NCBI GenBank assembly: GCA_902494685.1
Contig: CABUUE010000052.1
Span: 1 to 9,174, forward strand
Origin: an uncultured Collinsella sp.
Lineage (GTDB): Bacteria > Actinomycetota > Coriobacteriia > Coriobacteriales > Coriobacteriaceae
Reading direction: 5' to 3'
Length of the DNA: 9,174 bases
Shown here: positions 6,409 through 9,174 of the stretch, piece after piece
Layout of the letters: every line of letters starts with the position of its first letter
Numbering within the stretch: position 1 is the stretch's first letter
Notes under the pieces: model-generated
What the model was told of the DNA's origin: nothing
The model's input: the letters and a program-made list of their open reading frames with translations, nothing else
The model's database searches: none
Translations under genes and position numbers: made by a program

Positions 6409-6520
6409 GGCGAGGGTTGTCCAGGTGCCGCAGATTGCCGTGAAAGAGGAGCGACGCGTACTTGGGTACGCGAGCGACGAATGAACGGCAAGGTGCGGTG
6501 GCTGGGCAAGCCGCAGCGCC
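6409..6520. repeat. Multi-stem palindromic element (~112 nt) between purH and its terminator
   Basis: Nested complementary arms fold this stretch into one long interrupted hairpin: GGCG 6409-6412 with CGCC 6517-6520; TTGTCCAG 6417-6424 with CTGGGCAA 6502-6509 (one wobble); CCGCA 6428-6432 with TGCGG 6494-6498; TTGCCGT 6435-6441 with ACGGCAA 6485-6491; and CGCGTAC 6455-6461 with GTACGCG 6466-6472 around a TTGG loop. The apical stem is flanked by a direct repeat GAGCGACG (6449-6456 and 6472-6479). No ORF with a ribosome site explains it. It could be a dispersed MITE-like or REP-like repeat or a structured 3' UTR RNA of purH. The pairing is seen; the nature is inferred. Confidence 0.65.
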
Positions 6521-6530
6521 ACCTCCCTAC

Positions 6531-8138
6531 TTAGTGGCGGAAGTGGCGGGCCCCCGTGAAGACCATCGCAATGCCATGCTCATTGCAGGCCTGGACGCTC
6601 TCGTCGTCGCGCTTGGAGCCGCCGGGCTGGATGATGCAGGTCACGCCGTGCGCGGCAAGCACGTCGACGTTGTCGCGGAACGGGAAGAACGCGTCGCTTG
6701 CACAGGCAAAGCCGCCCTTCTCCACGCCCTCGCGCTCGCAGAAGTCCTCGGCGCGCTCGCAGGCAAGCAGCGCAGAGTCAACGCGGTTGGGCTGACCCGG
6801 GCCCATGCCAATGCCGGCCTTACCCTTGGAAACCAGGATGGCGTTGGACTTGACGCCCTTGCAGACCTTCCAGGCAAACTCGAGCTCGGCCATCTCGGCG
6901 TCGGTGGGCTTGCGGTCGGTGGGGAACGTGAAGGTCGCGGGGTCCTCGGTCACGTGGTCGACTTCCTGCACCAGCATGCCGCCGTCGACGGAGCGCAGCT
7001 CCACCTGGGCGCCGTGGTCCACGCCGCCGGTGGCCAGCACGCGCAGGTTGGGGCGCTTGGCCATGCGCTCGAGCGCCTCGGCAGTGTAGCTCGGAGCGAT
7101 GATAACCTCGACGAACTGCTTGTTCTGATCGGCAAAGTGCTCAACCAGCTCATAGGGAACCTCGCGGTTGCAGGCGATGATGCCGCCGAAGGCGCTCTTG
7201 GGATCGCAGGCGAAGGCGCGGTCGTAAGCGGCCGTGATGTCCTCGGCCACGGCGGAGCCGCAGGGGTTCTGATGCTTGAGGATCACGCAGGCCGGCTCGT
7301 CGAACTCGCGGACCAGGTTCCAAGCGGCGTCGGCATCCAGATAGTTGTTGTAGCTGAGCGGCTTGCCCTGGATCTGCTCGGAGCCCACGAGCGGGAACTG
7401 CGAGCTCGCGGTATTCTCGCAGCCCTCGGCAAAGCGATAGACCGTGGCCTTTTGCTGCGGGTTCTCGCCATAGCGCAGGTCGTCGACCTTCTCCAGCGAG
7501 ATCTCGAGCTTGGCAGAGGTGTCCGCCACGTCGCTTGCCTGGGCGGCAAGCCAACGGGAGATAGCCGTGTCGTAGGCGGCGGTGGTCTGGTAGACCTTCA
7601 CCTGCAGGCGACGACGGGTGGAAAGCGTGGTGCAGCCACCGGTCTCGCGCATCTCAGCCAGGACGGCATCATAGTCGGCCGGGTCGGAGATGACGGTAAC
7701 GCTCGCGGCGTTCTTGGCGGCAGAGCGCAGCATGGAGGGACCGCCGATGTCGATGTGCTCGATGGCATCCGCGAAGGTGACCTCGGGGTTGGCGACGGTC
7801 TTCTCGAACTCGTACAGGTTGACGACGACCAGGTCGATCAGCTTAATGCCGTGCTGTGCCGCCTCCTGCATGTGCTGCTCGGAATCGCGGCGGGCCAGCA
7901 GCGCGCCGTGAACCTTGGGGTGCAGGGTCTTAACGCGGCCGTCCATCATCTCGGGATAGCCCGTGAACTCCTCGATGGGGGTTACGGGAACGCCCGCGTC
8001 CTCTATGGCACGAGCCGTGCCGCCCGTAGAGATGATCTCGACGCCAAAGTCATCGACCAGCGTCCGTGCGAAATCGACGACGCCCGTCTTATCGGTAACC
8101 GAGATCAACGCGCGTGCGATCTTCACATCAGATCCCAT
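6531..8138 (-). CDS. purH: Bifunctional AICAR formyltransferase / IMP cyclohydrolase
   Basis: PurH carries out the last two steps of de novo purine synthesis in the cytosol: AICAR plus 10-formyl-THF gives FAICAR, which is cyclised to IMP. The 535-residue length is normal. The N-terminal cyclohydrolase domain (about 1-200) shows SVTDKTG at 13-19, STGGTA at 37-42, GRVKTLHPKVHG at 67-78 and EHIDIGGPSMLRSAAKN at 127-143. The transformylase domain shows RYGENP at 222-227, the catalytic pair Lys288-His289 in KHQNPCG, SAFGGI, GPGQPNRVDS, ASDAFFPFRD, IQPGGSKRDDE and the terminal HFRH. A canonical AGGAGG five bases before the ATG at 8138 fixes the start. It is apparently transcribed alone, with no other pur gene in the window, and divergent from a GNAT gene. 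No ZTP or purine riboswitch was recognised in its leader. All key residues are intact. Confidence 0.98.
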   Translation of the reverse strand: MGSDVKIARALISVTDKTGVVDFARTLVDDFGVEIISTGGTARAIEDAGVPVTPIEEFTGYPEMMDGRVKTLHPKVHGALLARRDSEQHMQEAAQHGIKLIDLVVVNLYEFEKTVANPEVTFADAIEHIDIGGPSMLRSAAKNAASVTVISDPADYDAVLAEMRETGGCTTLSTRRRLQVKVYQTTAAYDTAISRWLAAQASDVADTSAKLEISLEKVDDLRYGENPQQKATVYRFAEGCENTASSQFPLVGSEQIQGKPLSYNNYLDADAAWNLVREFDEPACVILKHQNPCGSAVAEDITAAYDRAFACDPKSAFGGIIACNREVPYELVEHFADQNKQFVEVIIAPSYTAEALERMAKRPNLRVLATGGVDHGAQVELRSVDGGMLVQEVDHVTEDPATFTFPTDRKPTDAEMAELEFAWKVCKGVKSNAILVSKGKAGIGMGPGQPNRVDSALLACERAEDFCEREGVEKGGFACASDAFFPFRDNVDVLAAHGVTCIIQPGGSKRDDESVQACNEHGIAMVFTGARHFRH

Positions 8139-8403
8139 GCAGTCCTCCTGTCTGGTACGCCGCCGTGCTCTGTGAGTCGGTGATACGTCGATCTGCAGCG
8201 CTCGCGCAGCGGCATTGAAAATACTGATTTAATGTAGCGCATCGAGCGCATCGATGCATCCCGCAACGGGCGCATGTGCAGAAAAAGTTTGCACGCGGAG
8301 GGGATGGGCACGGTGAGTTCATGGAACACAGGGGCACCATAATTTGATGCCAATGGCGTGGTAGAACTGTGCTCGATATGCATCCGCAAAAGAAAGAGGC
8401 ACC
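8139..8403. promoter_or_regulatory. Divergent promoter region between purH and GNAT gene
   Basis: This 265-nt gap must carry promoters for both divergent genes. Two structures are visible: CGCATGTGCA (8271-8280) faces TGCACGCG (8290-8297) as an imperfect inverted repeat around an A-rich centre, and AGCGCATCG is duplicated in tandem at 8236-8253. For the plus-strand gene CATAAT at 8338-8343 could be a -10, but no matching -35 is evident; for purH a TACATT near 8231-8236 on the minus strand is a weak candidate. No riboswitch fold was recognised. Confidence 0.5.
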
Positions 8404-9045
8404 ATGGTCTCGCGGGTTCTCTACCGACCGTTTGATACCGAAGACTTCGACGCCATCGCGCTGATTCTGCAGCAACTTTGGCATAACAATTCGGATAACG
8501 ATGAGTACAACCGCCTTGAGGCCGCGTGCGACCTCGCCTATTGCCTTTCGTCATCGACGTTTTCGCAGGTTGCGGTGATTGACGGCGAGGCGCGCGGCAT
8601 TGCACTTGCACGCGCAGGACAGAACTCCGGCGTCACTATCAACGAGCATTGGATGGATACCGAACGCGCACTGCTATCGCAGATGCGTGAGCTGGAGCCT
8701 GATGCCTGCGCCGAGTATCTCTCGTTTGTGCGCGCAACCATCCGAACCAACAACCGCCTGCTCGAGAGCAGCCCGTTGCCGCACGACAACGAGGTCACGC
8801 TGCTTGCCGTGGATCGCGATGTCCATGGCCTGGGCGTTGGCACGGTTCTGCTCGATGCCGCGGTCTCGCACCTGTCCTCGCTTGGAGCGACGAGGGCGCA
8901 CCTGTACACCGACTCCAACTGCTCGTGGAAGTTCTACGAGCTGCACGGCTTTAAGCGCACGGCCACGCACCGCGCCAACCGCGAAGAGCGCCGTCACGAC
9001 ATGCCGCGCGAAAGCTTTCTCTACGAACTCGACCTAACAGCCTAA
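8404..9045 (+). CDS. GNAT-family N-acetyltransferase
   Basis: This 213-residue cytoplasmic protein is a Gcn5-related acetyltransferase. The acetyl-CoA motif A is at about 131-155 (VTLLAVDRDVHGLGVGTVLLDAAV), with HGLGVG taking the place of the common R/Q-x-x-G-x-G pyrophosphate loop, so His141 replaces the usual Arg or Gln. Motif B follows as SWKFYELHGFKR at 174-185, with the typical F-Y-x-x-x-G-F. A YRPFDTEDFDAI N-terminus and an insertion at about 75-125 are normal for the family. AAAGAGG at 8393-8399, four bases before the ATG, supports this start. It is divergent from purH and appears to be a single-gene unit; a CCTAA/TTAGG pair at the stop codon followed by TTCCTTTT is only a weak terminator. 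The substrate, which could be a small molecule, a peptide N-terminus or an antibiotic, cannot be predicted. Confidence 0.9.
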   Translation: MVSRVLYRPFDTEDFDAIALILQQLWHNNSDNDEYNRLEAACDLAYCLSSSTFSQVAVIDGEARGIALARAGQNSGVTINEHWMDTERALLSQMRELEPDACAEYLSFVRATIRTNNRLLESSPLPHDNEVTLLAVDRDVHGLGVGTVLLDAAVSHLSSLGATRAHLYTDSNCSWKFYELHGFKRTATHRANREERRHDMPRESFLYELDLTA

Positions 9046-9046
9046 A

Positions 9047-9174
9047 CCCAGCAGTTAGGGACGTTCCTTTTGTGCCGGCACCCCGGGACACTCCTTGGCA
9101 GCAACCGCACCTAGTCGTTGGAAACGTTCTTAAATGATTAGTTGCTGGGGACAGTCTTCGTAGGTAGCGCGTAA
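9047..9174. repeat. Cluster of degenerate GGGAC-NN-TCCTT motifs with palindromes (REP-like)
   Basis: This non-coding tail contains four related motifs: GGGACGTTCCTT (9058-9069), GGGACACTCCTT (9085-9096), GAAACGTTCTTA (9121-9132) and GGGACAGTCTTC (9148-9159). Between them lie a perfect palindrome GTGCCGGCAC (9072-9081), an inverted pair CAGCAAC/GTTGCTG (9099-9105 with 9141-9147) and an outer pair CCCAGCA/TGCTGGG (9047-9053 with 9143-9149). The layout resembles REP-type repeats handled by RAYT/Y1 transposases, an inference from appearance. It runs to the window edge, so its right border is not seen. Confidence 0.5.

Noticed and set aside
6442..6483. Short plus-strand frame starting GTG at 6442 inside the palindromic element
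   Set aside because: At 14 codons, with a GTG start and no spaced ribosome site, it is more simply explained by the hairpin sequence.
6462..8183. 573-codon open frame on the plus strand opposite purH
   Set aside because: It mirrors purH codons and gives a Val/Gly/Ala/Leu-rich product without motifs; purH is certain on the opposite strand.
8139..8403. ZTP or guanine riboswitch in front of purH
   Set aside because: I looked for the conserved junction sequences of both classes on the minus strand and found none; there is also no leader terminator.
8123..8611. Minus-strand frames crossing from purH into the GNAT gene
   Set aside because: They overlap both well-supported genes and the promoter gap, and encode no recognisable protein.

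Overview
The window is about 9.2 kb of GC-rich bacterial chromosome. Gene density, codon use and gene repertoire suggest an actinobacterium of the Coriobacteriia, probably Collinsella-like; this assignment is inference from recognition, with no marker gene to confirm it. It holds eight protein-coding genes, no rRNA, tRNA or CRISPR array, and several well-formed hairpins and repeats between genes.

Layout from left to right. (1) 47-1771, minus strand: a two-component system, with an OmpR-family response regulator followed 9 nt later by a short two-TM sensor kinase of the BceS/GraS type. A perfect 16-bp inverted repeat lies just upstream of the regulator. (2) 1941-4130, minus strand: an operon of an ornithine cyclodeaminase/mu-crystallin-family dehydrogenase and a fold-type I PLP aminotransferase, 24 nt apart and closed by a rho-independent terminator. 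(3) 4345-5526, plus strand: a PucR-family regulator divergent from that operon across an AT-rich 214-nt intergenic region containing an imperfect inverted repeat. (4) 5545-6279, minus strand: an uncharacterised protein with faint resemblance to class IV PLP aminotransferases. (5) 6280-6530: a strong terminator hairpin and a roughly 112-nt multi-stem element lying between the unknown gene and purH. (6) 6531-8138, minus strand: purH, the last two steps of IMP synthesis. (7) 8404-9045, plus strand: a GNAT acetyltransferase divergent from purH. (8) 9047-9174: non-coding DNA with four degenerate copies of a GGGAC-NN-TCCTT-like motif interleaved with short palindromes, running off the right edge.

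Functionally, the most coherent unit is the PucR regulator plus the dehydrogenase/aminotransferase pair. An aminotransferase beside a cyclodeaminase/ketimine-reductase homologue is the same enzyme pairing that plants use (ALD1 and SARD4) to turn lysine into pipecolate, so a small cyclic or N-substituted amino-acid pathway under PucR control is a reasonable, unproven hypothesis. The other candidates for undescribed biology are the structured element downstream of purH, the repeat cluster at the right edge and the unknown protein. The rest looks like ordinary core or housekeeping sequence.
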